From Mogibacterium sp. (GTDB taxonomy: Bacteria > Bacillota > Clostridia > Peptostreptococcales > Anaerovoracaceae): a stretch of 8,591 nucleotides of DNA. Under the pieces are notes generated by a model that was not told where the DNA came from, made no database searches, and saw only the letters and a program-made list of their open reading frames with translations. Shown here piece by piece: positions 1 through 5,317 of the stretch. Position 1 is the first letter of the stretch; each line of letters begins with the position of its first letter. The DNA lies in the NCBI GenBank assembly GCA_021442505.1, contig JABUTC010000043.1, forward strand, positions 1 to 8,591, given 5' to 3'. A program made the translations under genes and the position numbers.

Positions 1-1
1 T

Positions 2-409
2 TTTATGAAGCCGGTCACTCAAGAGTGTATGGCGTCAATTATGCATAAAGCAGAAATACTTCTTCGCAGTGAGAGGCGCAGGCAGATTGTGTTCAAGGCG
101 GTTGACGGATACTATCATGTTTTTCTCCGCGATATACTCTACACCTCCACGGATGGAAAATACCAGATGGTAAAAATCAGGGATGGCAGAGAGCTTCGTG
201 TTCGTATGACAGCGACAGAGATGGGAGAAACCCTCAATCTCTATCACGGATTTATCCGTTGCGGAAGCTCCTATACCCTGAATCTGTATTATATTGATCA
301 CTATGATTCCAAGTCTGCAATAATGTCAGACGGCACTGTTTTCTCGATACCTCGTGGGGCTTATTCAAAACTTAACACTGCCTACAAGGAGCGTATTCAT
401 ATCTTATAA
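2..409 (+). CDS. LytTR-family response regulator, C-terminal part (cut by window edge)
   Basis: This is a DNA-binding transcriptional regulator of the LytR/AlgR type. The visible part has a LytTR domain from about residue 28 of the protein read from the ATG at position 5: a hydrophobic strand and RDILYTSTDGKY (like the family's DIlYiEa..nY), a dG..L.VR segment, GFIRCGSSYTLNL (where typical members have RvHRSylVN) and SDGTVFSIPRG near the end. The ATG at 5 is probably not the true start. The frame is open to the left edge, no ribosome binding site is visible, and the first residues, FMKPVTQECMASIMHKA, look like the conserved Lys-Pro and last helix of a receiver domain. A phosphoacceptor domain therefore very likely lies upstream of the window. 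The stop is 24 bp before the next gene, which suggests co-transcription. The LytTR call is firm; the receiver is inferred from about 15 residues. Target promoters are unknown. Confidence 0.85.
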   Translation, partial: FMKPVTQECMASIMHKAEILLRSERRRQIVFKAVDGYYHVFLRDILYTSTDGKYQMVKIRDGRELRVRMTATEMGETLNLYHGFIRCGSSYTLNLYYIDHYDSKSAIMSDGTVFSIPRGAYSKLNTAYKERIHIL

Positions 410-433
410 GCAGAGCAGAAAAAGGAGACTCAA

Positions 434-1657
434 ATGTTACTTCAAAATATAAATTTGGAATTTCCGGGAATGGGTGTGGCTCTGTTCAGTGTGGGAATAT
501 TCATTACCCTGCTGTTATGGAAAATCACTTTCAAGACGGATACCGGAGGTTCTGTATCGGTTACGGGATTCCTGATAACCGGAATTATATATGGAATCTT
601 CAGTGCAGGCTTTATACTCACCGAAGGACTGGATCCAATGTTCTATAAGAATATAGGAGCAGTGTATGATTTGATGCTGGTTAATCTGGCATCGCTGTTC
701 ATGGTTCTGTTTAATGTTCTCTATATACGAAAGAGGACATCCAAAAGCGGAAAGGCAAAAGGCGTGCTGATGATTCTGGTTTACGTGATTGTGGCACTTC
801 TGGTTGTCGTTTATGTGCTCAATGCCTTTGTAAAAGTGGGCGGACAACCTATTTACAATGTGCTTACACCGGATGGAATCGTGTATAACCCGAAGTTCTA
901 CAGGCTGGTTATGTATCTGCACATATTCATCATGTTCATACCATTCATCTTCGTGGTACAGGGCTGGAAGCGTGCATTGCCGAAGGAACGTATCATCCTG
1001 CTTGTCTTTGCACTCATTCCATGGATTGCCAGTGTGCTGAAGTTCATTGTTTATGACAGAGCGGAACTCAATGCGGATTTCTGCAGTTATTCCATTCTTG
1101 GAATCCTGATGGTTTTCTTTGATCAGGTACAACTGGACCACGAACATCAGAAACAGAAGCAGCTTGCAGAGAAACTGGCCATGGAGGCCATGAAGGACAA
1201 ACTGACAGGTCTGATTTCCGGCGATGTTTTCGCTACACAGGTATCACAGGATCTGGCGGCCAAAGGATCTCAGGGAAGCTGCCTCGCAGTTATCAGTATT
1301 GATAAATATGAAGAATATGCCCGCATCTATGGAAGGCAGTTCTGTGAGGAAATATTGAAGAAGGCAGCAAACCTTCTGAAAGAGGTCGTTCGGGCGGATG
1401 ATCTTGCCGGAAGAATAAGTACTGAAGAGTTCGGTGTGTATTTCCGTTGTGAAGTCCGCTACTTTGACGGTTTGGTCTGCAGGATGCGTGACCGACTGGA
1501 TTTCGAACACGACGGTGTGGCGGTATCTGCTTCTATAGGTGCAGCCCGAGTTACAGACAATGATTCGGATTACGATTACATCCTTGCTCTGGCGGATCGT
1601 ACTCACCGTATGGCGGTCAAGGAAGGCCTGGGAATCTATAAGCTGGTGAACAGATAA
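434..1657 (+). CDS. Seven-TM protein with degenerate GGDEF domain, possible c-di-GMP receptor
   Basis: This 407-residue membrane protein has about seven hydrophobic segments (roughly 13-32, 43-63, 76-98, 110-132, 155-177, 186-206, 217-231), a short helical linker (235-254) and a GGDEF-like domain (255-407) starting DKLTGL. The fold is recognisable from DKLTGL, the YARIYG segment, the RADDLAGR stretch and SASIGAA at 365-371. Catalysis looks lost. The GGDEF signature reads STEEF (329-333), the first metal-binding Asp of the D-I-D motif is Ser288, and the guanine-contacting Asn and Asp positions are Ala296 and Glu305. The RxxD inhibitory site (Arg320, Asp323), five residues before the signature, is intact. 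In PelD and PopA such domains bind c-di-GMP without making it, so a receptor role is inferred here. The membrane part may sense an unknown signal. The start has an AAGGAG site at 422-427. It lies between a LytTR regulator and the prepilin peptidase gene. Confidence 0.85.
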   Translation: MLLQNINLEFPGMGVALFSVGIFITLLLWKITFKTDTGGSVSVTGFLITGIIYGIFSAGFILTEGLDPMFYKNIGAVYDLMLVNLASLFMVLFNVLYIRKRTSKSGKAKGVLMILVYVIVALLVVVYVLNAFVKVGGQPIYNVLTPDGIVYNPKFYRLVMYLHIFIMFIPFIFVVQGWKRALPKERIILLVFALIPWIASVLKFIVYDRAELNADFCSYSILGILMVFFDQVQLDHEHQKQKQLAEKLAMEAMKDKLTGLISGDVFATQVSQDLAAKGSQGSCLAVISIDKYEEYARIYGRQFCEEILKKAANLLKEVVRADDLAGRISTEEFGVYFRCEVRYFDGLVCRMRDRLDFEHDGVAVSASIGAARVTDNDSDYDYILALADRTHRMAVKEGLGIYKLVNR

Positions 1658-1718
1658 ACAGTGTAGGCCAAAAAAGTGCGAATTTTGACAGGAAAGAAAT
1701 AATTAGGAACTGTCGTGC

Positions 1719-1724
1719 TATAAC
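1719..1724 (+). promoter_or_regulatory. Candidate extended -10 promoter upstream of tadV
   Basis: TATAAC at 1719-1724 is preceded by TG one base upstream (1716-1717), which makes an extended -10 element of the housekeeping sigma type in the 89-bp gap before tadV. No good -35 lies at 16-18 bp spacing; a TTGACA at 1685-1690 is 28 bp away, too far. A start near 1731 would give a very short leader that begins almost at the ribosome binding site. This is weak evidence from sequence likeness only. Confidence 0.3.
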
Positions 1725-1746
1725 TCACTACAGGAAGGAAAGAGGA

Positions 1747-2382
1747 ATGATTGTAAATATTCTTACAGGGTGTCTGTTGGGAGCGGCTATGAAGCCCCTT
1801 TCAGATCCTCTGAGCCGAAGACTTCTAACAGTCAGGAATAAGGAATATCGGGAGACAAGGAAGATGTATCTTCTGCAGCTGCTAATCTCGGCTTTGCTGG
1901 GTGGCGGCATCGGATATCGCTTCGGATTCTCTTTACAAAGCTTGTTCCTCATTCTGCTCCTCTTTGTAGGGAATGTCATCAGCTTCACCGACATTCAGTG
2001 CAGAATCATACCGAACGATATGATAATTACGATTTTCGGAATCAAGTTGGTCTTCGGAATTCTGGCACTTATGAAGGTGGGAAATTTGCCAAAGTGGAAT
2101 CCACTTCTTAGCCTCGCGGGATTCGCGGTGCTGGCGGCGATATTCTTCCTGCCGGTGATTTTCGGAAAGAAGATTGGCTTCGGAGATATCAAGTTGGCGA
2201 TGGCTATGGGATTTGCGGCTGAACTGATGCCGGGCTTATATGCCATCTGCCTGATGGGTGGGCTGGTCATACTTTATGGATTTCTGCAAAGAGAAGTACC
2301 TTTCGTGGGATTTCTAAAGATGAATTTTCCGATGGGACCCTTCCTATGTACGGCGCTGATTGTGGCGCTTCTAATACCTTAG
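1747..2382 (+). CDS. tadV: Prepilin peptidase TadV/CpaA (A24 family)
   Basis: This is the membrane aspartyl protease that removes the positively charged leader from Flp prepilins and Tad pseudopilins before assembly. Of its 211 residues most are hydrophobic. The two catalytic aspartates of the A24 family are present: Asp82 in FTDIQCRIIPND, and Asp147 in the GxGD motif GFGDIKL (144-150). A C-terminal FPMGPFL (194-200) matches the family's conserved PFGPFL segment. The N-terminal stretch around residues 11-27 resembles the start of the methylase part of full-length PilD-type enzymes, but the CxxC zinc motifs are absent, so the N-methylation domain is missing or vestigial, as is usual for Tad peptidases. 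The start is supported by AGGAAGG at 1732-1738, eight bases before the ATG. It leads directly into the first pilin gene, its expected substrate. Confidence 0.95.
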   Translation: MIVNILTGCLLGAAMKPLSDPLSRRLLTVRNKEYRETRKMYLLQLLISALLGGGIGYRFGFSLQSLFLILLLFVGNVISFTDIQCRIIPNDMIITIFGIKLVFGILALMKVGNLPKWNPLLSLAGFAVLAAIFFLPVIFGKKIGFGDIKLAMAMGFAAELMPGLYAICLMGGLVILYGFLQREVPFVGFLKMNFPMGPFLCTALIVALLIP

Positions 2383-2384
2383 GC

Positions 2385-2411
2385 TGTATCCTGCAAGAAG
2401 ATGGGGATACA
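2385..2411 (+). promoter_or_regulatory. Small hairpin in the tadV-flp1 leader
   Basis: TGTATCC (2385-2391) and GGATACA (2405-2411) are perfect 7-bp inverted arms around a 13-base loop, starting three bases after the tadV stop. No T-run follows, so it is not an intrinsic terminator. It could be an mRNA processing or stability element at the 5' end of a pilin message, or chance. Confidence 0.3.
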
Positions 2412-2422
2412 CAGACGAACAA

Positions 2423-2450
2423 GAAAATAGGAACAAGGAAAATAGGAGGA
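2423..2450 (+). promoter_or_regulatory. Duplicated ribosome-binding sequence before flp1
   Basis: The ten-base sequence GAAAATAGGA occurs twice, at 2423-2432 and 2438-2447, with a 15-base period. The second copy runs into AGGAGGA (2444-2450), the ribosome binding site that fixes the flp1 start at 2457, six bases downstream. The whole leader is almost free of pyrimidines and so unlikely to fold. This fits very strong translation of a structural subunit. Confidence 0.55.
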
Positions 2451-2456
2451 AGAAAA

Positions 2457-2609
2457 ATGAAGAGATTTCTGATGAACGAAGAAGGACAGGGTATGGTAGA
2501 GTATGGTCTGATTCTGGCACTTGTAGCAGTAGTTGTAATCGGAGCGCTGACATTACTTGGTGGAGGAATCAATGATATCTTCGGAAAGGTTACTGATGAA
2601 CTCAATTAG
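2457..2609 (+). CDS. flp: Flp-type major pilin precursor (Flp1)
   Basis: This 50-residue prepilin is the probable major subunit of the Tad pilus. Its ten-residue leader MKRFLMNEEG ends in the Gly of the prepilin site and is followed by QGMVEYGLILAL, with Glu at +5 and Tyr at +6, the Glu-Tyr pair that defines Flp pilins. A single hydrophobic helix follows (about 17-34), then GGG (35-37) and a short polar tail. Cleavage after Gly10 would give a 40-residue mature pilin. The frame stays open upstream to 2346, but the ATG at 2457 is chosen because AGGAGGA sits six bases before it and the leader then has normal length. The gene follows the peptidase gene and is closed by a strong terminator 37 bp later, an arrangement suited to high pilin output. 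Flp2 downstream is a paralogue. Confidence 0.95.
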   Translation: MKRFLMNEEGQGMVEYGLILALVAVVVIGALTLLGGGINDIFGKVTDELN

Positions 2610-2646
2610 TAATTAAACCCTGAAAGCTTAATAGACGACTAGAGAA

Positions 2647-2677
2647 GGGAGGTGTTGTAAAACACCTCCCTTTTTTT
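2647..2677 (+). terminator. Strong intrinsic terminator after flp1
   Basis: GGGAGGTGTT (2647-2656) pairs perfectly with AACACCTCCC (2661-2670) around a GTAA loop of the stable GNRA type, followed by seven T (2671-2677). The two A before the stem can pair with the first T to lengthen it. It lies inside the pilus locus, between the two pilin genes. It should end most transcripts after flp1 and leave flp2 and the assembly genes to read-through or to a promoter in the following spacer. Confidence 0.95.
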
Positions 2678-2805
2678 CTGTCGCGAGACTGTGGTGAGTT
2701 TGGCAAGAAAACGGATAGACGTATGGTCTTGAACGAGCTTCTAACGACAAAATCTGCCATATTTGTGCAATATACACCACATAAGCTACTGAATATGCAA
2801 TACTG

Positions 2806-2814
2806 TGCTAATTT
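2806..2814 (+). promoter_or_regulatory. Candidate extended -10 promoter upstream of flp2
   Basis: TGCTAATTT at 2806-2814 is an imperfect extended -10 element (TG, one base, TAATTT), about 40 bases before the flp2 start and beyond the terminator. It shares a GTGCTA core, preceded by ACTG, with the candidate before tadV. No clear -35 is seen. A promoter is expected somewhere in this spacer because of the terminator, but this exact site is tentative. Confidence 0.25.
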
Positions 2815-2854
2815 TAAGCTGTAGCAGAATATTTTTATATTCAGGAGGTCTTTT

Positions 2855-3010
2855 ATGAGTACATTTTTCATAAATGAATCCGGCCAAGGCATGGCCGAAT
2901 ACGGACTGATTCTGGCCCTGATTGCAATAGCCTGCATTACTGCACTCTCAGTTTACGGAGGCGGAGTAAAAGGCTTGTACGAAAGGTCTATTGGCGAGAT
3001 GCCATGGTAG
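2855..3010 (+). CDS. Second Flp-type pilin precursor (Flp2)
   Basis: This 51-residue prepilin is a paralogue of Flp1. It starts at an ATG six bases after AGGAGG (2843-2848) and ends at a TAG (3008-3010). The ten-residue leader MSTFFINESG is followed by QGMAEYGLILAL, with Gly at -1, Glu at +5 and Tyr at +6. A hydrophobic helix (about 17-34), GGG at 35-37 and a polar tail ending in MPW follow. It aligns without gaps to Flp1 over the first 37 residues, with about 23 identities, but the tails differ and the helix contains Cys27 where Flp1 has Val. It heads the assembly operon; tadE begins 19 bp later. It could be a minor or tip pilin, or an alternative major pilin. The position after a terminator argues for lower expression than Flp1, which is inference. 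Confidence 0.93.
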   Translation: MSTFFINESGQGMAEYGLILALIAIACITALSVYGGGVKGLYERSIGEMPW

Positions 3011-3029
3011 TCCAGACAGGAGAAGAGTT

Positions 3030-3434
3030 ATGAAGGTCAGAAAAGATCAAAAGAGGACAGGAATAATTAAAGTTTTACAAAGACACGAGGAAGGCCAGGG
3101 GCTGGTAGAATTCGCTCTGGTTCTCCCGATTCTAATCGCGATTCTGTGCGGAATCATTGACTTTGGCTGGATCTACTCGCAGAAATACACAGTGGAACAC
3201 GCTGCCTTTGAGGGAGCCAGATACGCTACCATCTCCGGGGATTATATTGAGGCGAGTGACGTGGAGAGCCATGTGCGTTCCGTTCTATCAGAGTGTACTG
3301 TGAGCACCAGTGTTACGGAATCGGAGGTTTCCGTGACGGTATCGAAAGATATTCCGATTTTAACTTTTGTGGCAAGCACGTTTTTTGGTCCCGAGTATCA
3401 TGCAACTTCCACTGCGATAGCTGCCCGGAACTAA
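3030..3434 (+). CDS. tadE: TadE-family pseudopilin
   Basis: This 134-residue minor subunit or pseudopilin of the Tad apparatus has a basic N-terminus, then HEEG-QGLVEFALVLP (19-33), the TadE signature. It also carries a prepilin-type site: Gly22 at -1 and Glu27 at +5, with Phe at the Tyr position. A membrane helix runs from about 25 to 47, followed by AAFEGARYAT (58-67), a conserved TadE stretch, and an extracytoplasmic region to the C-terminus. The frame can be extended back to a TTG at 2991, but that would overlap flp2. The ATG at 3030 has AGGAGA (3018-3023) six bases before it and is preferred. It is the only TadE-like gene in the window; TadF or TadG partners, if present, would lie beyond tadC. 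Its exact role in pilus initiation is known only from other bacteria. Confidence 0.92.
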   Translation: MKVRKDQKRTGIIKVLQRHEEGQGLVEFALVLPILIAILCGIIDFGWIYSQKYTVEHAAFEGARYATISGDYIEASDVESHVRSVLSECTVSTSVTESEVSVTVSKDIPILTFVASTFFGPEYHATSTAIAARN

Positions 3435-3456
3435 ACAGGAAGAGAGGAAATAGATT

Positions 3457-4170
3457 ATGAAAAAGATGTATCTGGTGGCAATTATAAGCGCCCTGATCTG
3501 CGGAATTCTGACATTCACTTTTCTGGGAACTGTGAAGAAAAATGCAGAAGGCGCCGGACTGCAAAAGGAAGTTCTGGTGGTTGCAAAGGATATTCCCGCT
3601 TACAAAGCTGTGACGGAGGACATGTTCGTGAAAAAGAAACTTCCGGCGAAAGGTCTGTGCGAGGATGTAGTGACAGATTTTGAACAGATTAAGGGCAAAA
3701 AGAGCAGCTGTAACTATGTGGTGGGCGAGACTCTGGTTCTTTCCAAGTTCAGCTCGGATCTTGAGGGGTACGCTTCCTATAATGTTCCGGAAGGAATGCG
3801 TGTTATGACCGTTCCTGTGGAGAGCTCATCAGGTCTTGCACAATCTTTAACCAAAGGAGACCTTGTAGATGTCATGTTCTCAGCCTTTGATCAGAATAAC
3901 GGTGCATCTGCTACCATCTATCAGGATATTAAGGTTAAGGATTCTGTAACTTCTATGATCTTAGAAAGTGTGGAAGTTTTTGATACCGGCAGCGCGAGGG
4001 ATGCAGAGGGTGCGGAGTACACCACTGTTTCCATTCTTCTGACTCCGGAGGACTGCCTGAAGCTGTACGCTTCCGAAAATTACGGCAGCTTCTCCTTTGT
4101 ACTCAGAGGGCACACTGATGTTGAACCGAAGAAACCTGCTAATGTCAAAGCCAGCACTATTTTAAAATAA
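3457..4170 (+). CDS. cpaB: Flp pilus assembly protein CpaB/RcpC (SAF domain)
   Basis: This 237-residue accessory protein has an N-terminal membrane anchor (about 5-25) and a large extracytoplasmic part. Residues 37-100 form a SAF-like domain: EVLVVAKDIPAYKAV, then KKKLPAKGL, and YVVGETLVLSKF. The stretch MRVMTVPVESSSGLAQSL followed by TKGDLVDVM (115-140) is the RcpC/CpaB signature, where a Gly-Asp-x-Val-Asp-Val motif is usual. A second beta-rich part, ending TTVSILLTPEDCLKLYASEN, is also family-like. In diderm bacteria this protein works with the outer membrane secretin. No secretin is seen here, so in this probably monoderm host it may bind the cell wall or the pilus base. GAGGAAA precedes the ATG, and the gaps to tadE and tadZ are 22 and 13 bp. 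Confidence 0.92.
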   Translation: MKKMYLVAIISALICGILTFTFLGTVKKNAEGAGLQKEVLVVAKDIPAYKAVTEDMFVKKKLPAKGLCEDVVTDFEQIKGKKSSCNYVVGETLVLSKFSSDLEGYASYNVPEGMRVMTVPVESSSGLAQSLTKGDLVDVMFSAFDQNNGASATIYQDIKVKDSVTSMILESVEVFDTGSARDAEGAEYTTVSILLTPEDCLKLYASENYGSFSFVLRGHTDVEPKKPANVKASTILK

Positions 4171-4183
4171 GAGGAGCTATGTT

Positions 4184-5302
4184 ATGAAAAGCATTCGCGT
4201 GATTGGAATCGCCTCCGCTGAAGAGACGCTCTGGCTGGAGACGATGCTTTCGAAGACAGATGTATTCGTTCGCGACATATTAGAGCCTACGGAGAAGAAT
4301 CTGAGGGGGATTGCCAAAATGTATATTGAGGCAGTGGTACTTTACACCCTTCATCCGGATGAGGACGATTATATATATCTGAAAAAACTGACGTCTGCCT
4401 ACCCGAAGCTTGTGATTGCTCTGATCTGCGACACCACAGATCCGTCTGTGTATTCCAAGGCGATGCAGGTGGATGTCAACGTAGTGGTTTCCAGAGATGC
4501 GGATGAAGAGGAATTAGTTCGTCTTGTGACGGAGGAAGCACTTCGCAAGCGTCAAAGATACGGTGGCGGGGGAAGAATGACAGAATCCGATGTCATCGCT
4601 ATCTTCAGTACTAAGGGTGGTACAGGAAAAACTACCGTTGCTGTTAATATGGCGGCCTCCCTTGCCAAGATTGGCAAGAGGGTCTGCGTGATAGATTTGG
4701 ATCTCCAGTTCGGGGACGTGGGAGTGTTTATGAATATCCCTCGCACAGAGACGATAAGTGACCTTATGTACAACAATGACTTGTCATCAAAGTCCATTGA
4801 CAGCTATCTATACAAGCATGAGAGCGGGGTCAATGTCCTTTGCGCACCGAACTCGCCTGAAGAGGCAGATGCCATTCTGCCGGAACATCTGGAGAAAATC
4901 ATACAGGTGATTCGTGACAAATTCGATTATACGATTTTGGACCTGCCACCGATTCTGGATGACAACACGATTGCTGTGATTGAGGTGGCGGACTATATCT
5001 GGTTTATCACGAACCCGGAGATTTCGACACTTAAGAATTCGAAGGTATGTATGAACATCCTTCAGAATTTAAGCCTGGATGAGAAGATTCGGATTGTACT
5101 CAACAAGGATGATGATTCTTCCATTAAGCAGGATAATGTCCGTAAGGTTCTGGGAACGGATATCGAGCTGGCGATTCCTTACGACTACAATACGGCTGTG
5201 ACAGCAGTCAACAGAGGAAAACCGTTTGTGATTTCCTCGCCAAGGTCTAAGGCGTCGAAAGCATTTGAAAAATATATAAAAAAATACGACGGACACAGAT
5301 AA
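4184..5302 (+). CDS. tadZ: TadZ/CpaE pilus localisation ATPase
   Basis: This 372-residue ParA/MinD-superfamily ATPase places the Tad machine in the cell. Residues 1-120 form an atypical receiver domain. The beta-3 segment reads AVVLYTL where a true receiver has an Asp (Tyr54 stands at that site), so phosphorylation is not expected. From 136 comes the ATPase: IFSTKGGTGKTT with a deviant Walker A (144-151, Lys144 and Lys149), VIDLDLQFGD (169-178, Asp171 and Asp173) as the switch/A' segment, and YTILDLPP (249-256, Asp253) as Walker B. ATP-binding residues are all present. The same architecture is known for Eubacterium rectale TadZ, whose structure has been solved. GAGGAG (4171-4176) lies directly after the cpaB stop, seven bases before the ATG. 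A mere ParA partition protein is excluded by the N-terminal domain and the neighbours. Confidence 0.95.
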   Translation: MKSIRVIGIASAEETLWLETMLSKTDVFVRDILEPTEKNLRGIAKMYIEAVVLYTLHPDEDDYIYLKKLTSAYPKLVIALICDTTDPSVYSKAMQVDVNVVVSRDADEEELVRLVTEEALRKRQRYGGGGRMTESDVIAIFSTKGGTGKTTVAVNMAASLAKIGKRVCVIDLDLQFGDVGVFMNIPRTETISDLMYNNDLSSKSIDSYLYKHESGVNVLCAPNSPEEADAILPEHLEKIIQVIRDKFDYTILDLPPILDDNTIAVIEVADYIWFITNPEISTLKNSKVCMNILQNLSLDEKIRIVLNKDDDSSIKQDNVRKVLGTDIELAIPYDYNTAVTAVNRGKPFVISSPRSKASKAFEKYIKKYDGHR

Positions 5303-5317
5303 AAGAAAGGGACGACA

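Noticed and set aside
35..301. Antisense open frame opposite the LytTR gene
   Set aside because: It has no ribosome binding site or recognisable domain and lies wholly within a clear coding gene on the other strand.
515..1147. 210-codon antisense open frame opposite the membrane part of the GGDEF-like protein
   Set aside because: It is rich in His, Gln, Asn and Ile as expected from the complement of a membrane-protein gene. The + strand frame has the domain, the membrane helices and the ribosome site.
1253..1657. Active diguanylate cyclase
   Set aside because: The signature is STEEF instead of GG(D/E)EF, the first metal Asp is Ser, and the guanine-contact positions are changed, so catalysis is unlikely.
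1685..1690. Perfect TTGACA as a -35 box before tadV
   Set aside because: At 17-base spacing the sequence is AACTGT, which is not a -10. The only good -10-like element is 28 bases away.
2346..2456. Upstream extension of the Flp1 frame to 2346
   Set aside because: It would overlap the end of tadV and give an abnormally long leader. The ATG at 2457 has a strong ribosome site and normal leader length.
2732..2747. AACGA repeated at 2732-2736 and 2743-2747 as a LytTR binding site
   Set aside because: The unit is only five bases and the period is 11, whereas known LytTR sites are about nine-base repeats with a period near 21-22. It is probably chance.
2678..2854. c-di-GMP riboswitch between the two pilin genes
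   Set aside because: I looked for the conserved GCACAGGGCAAACC and GCAAAGCC segments of the GEMM class and found neither. There is also no second terminator that could be switched.
2991..3029. TTG start for TadE at 2991
   Set aside because: It overlaps the end of flp2 and has no ribosome site; the ATG at 3030 has AGGAGA at proper spacing.
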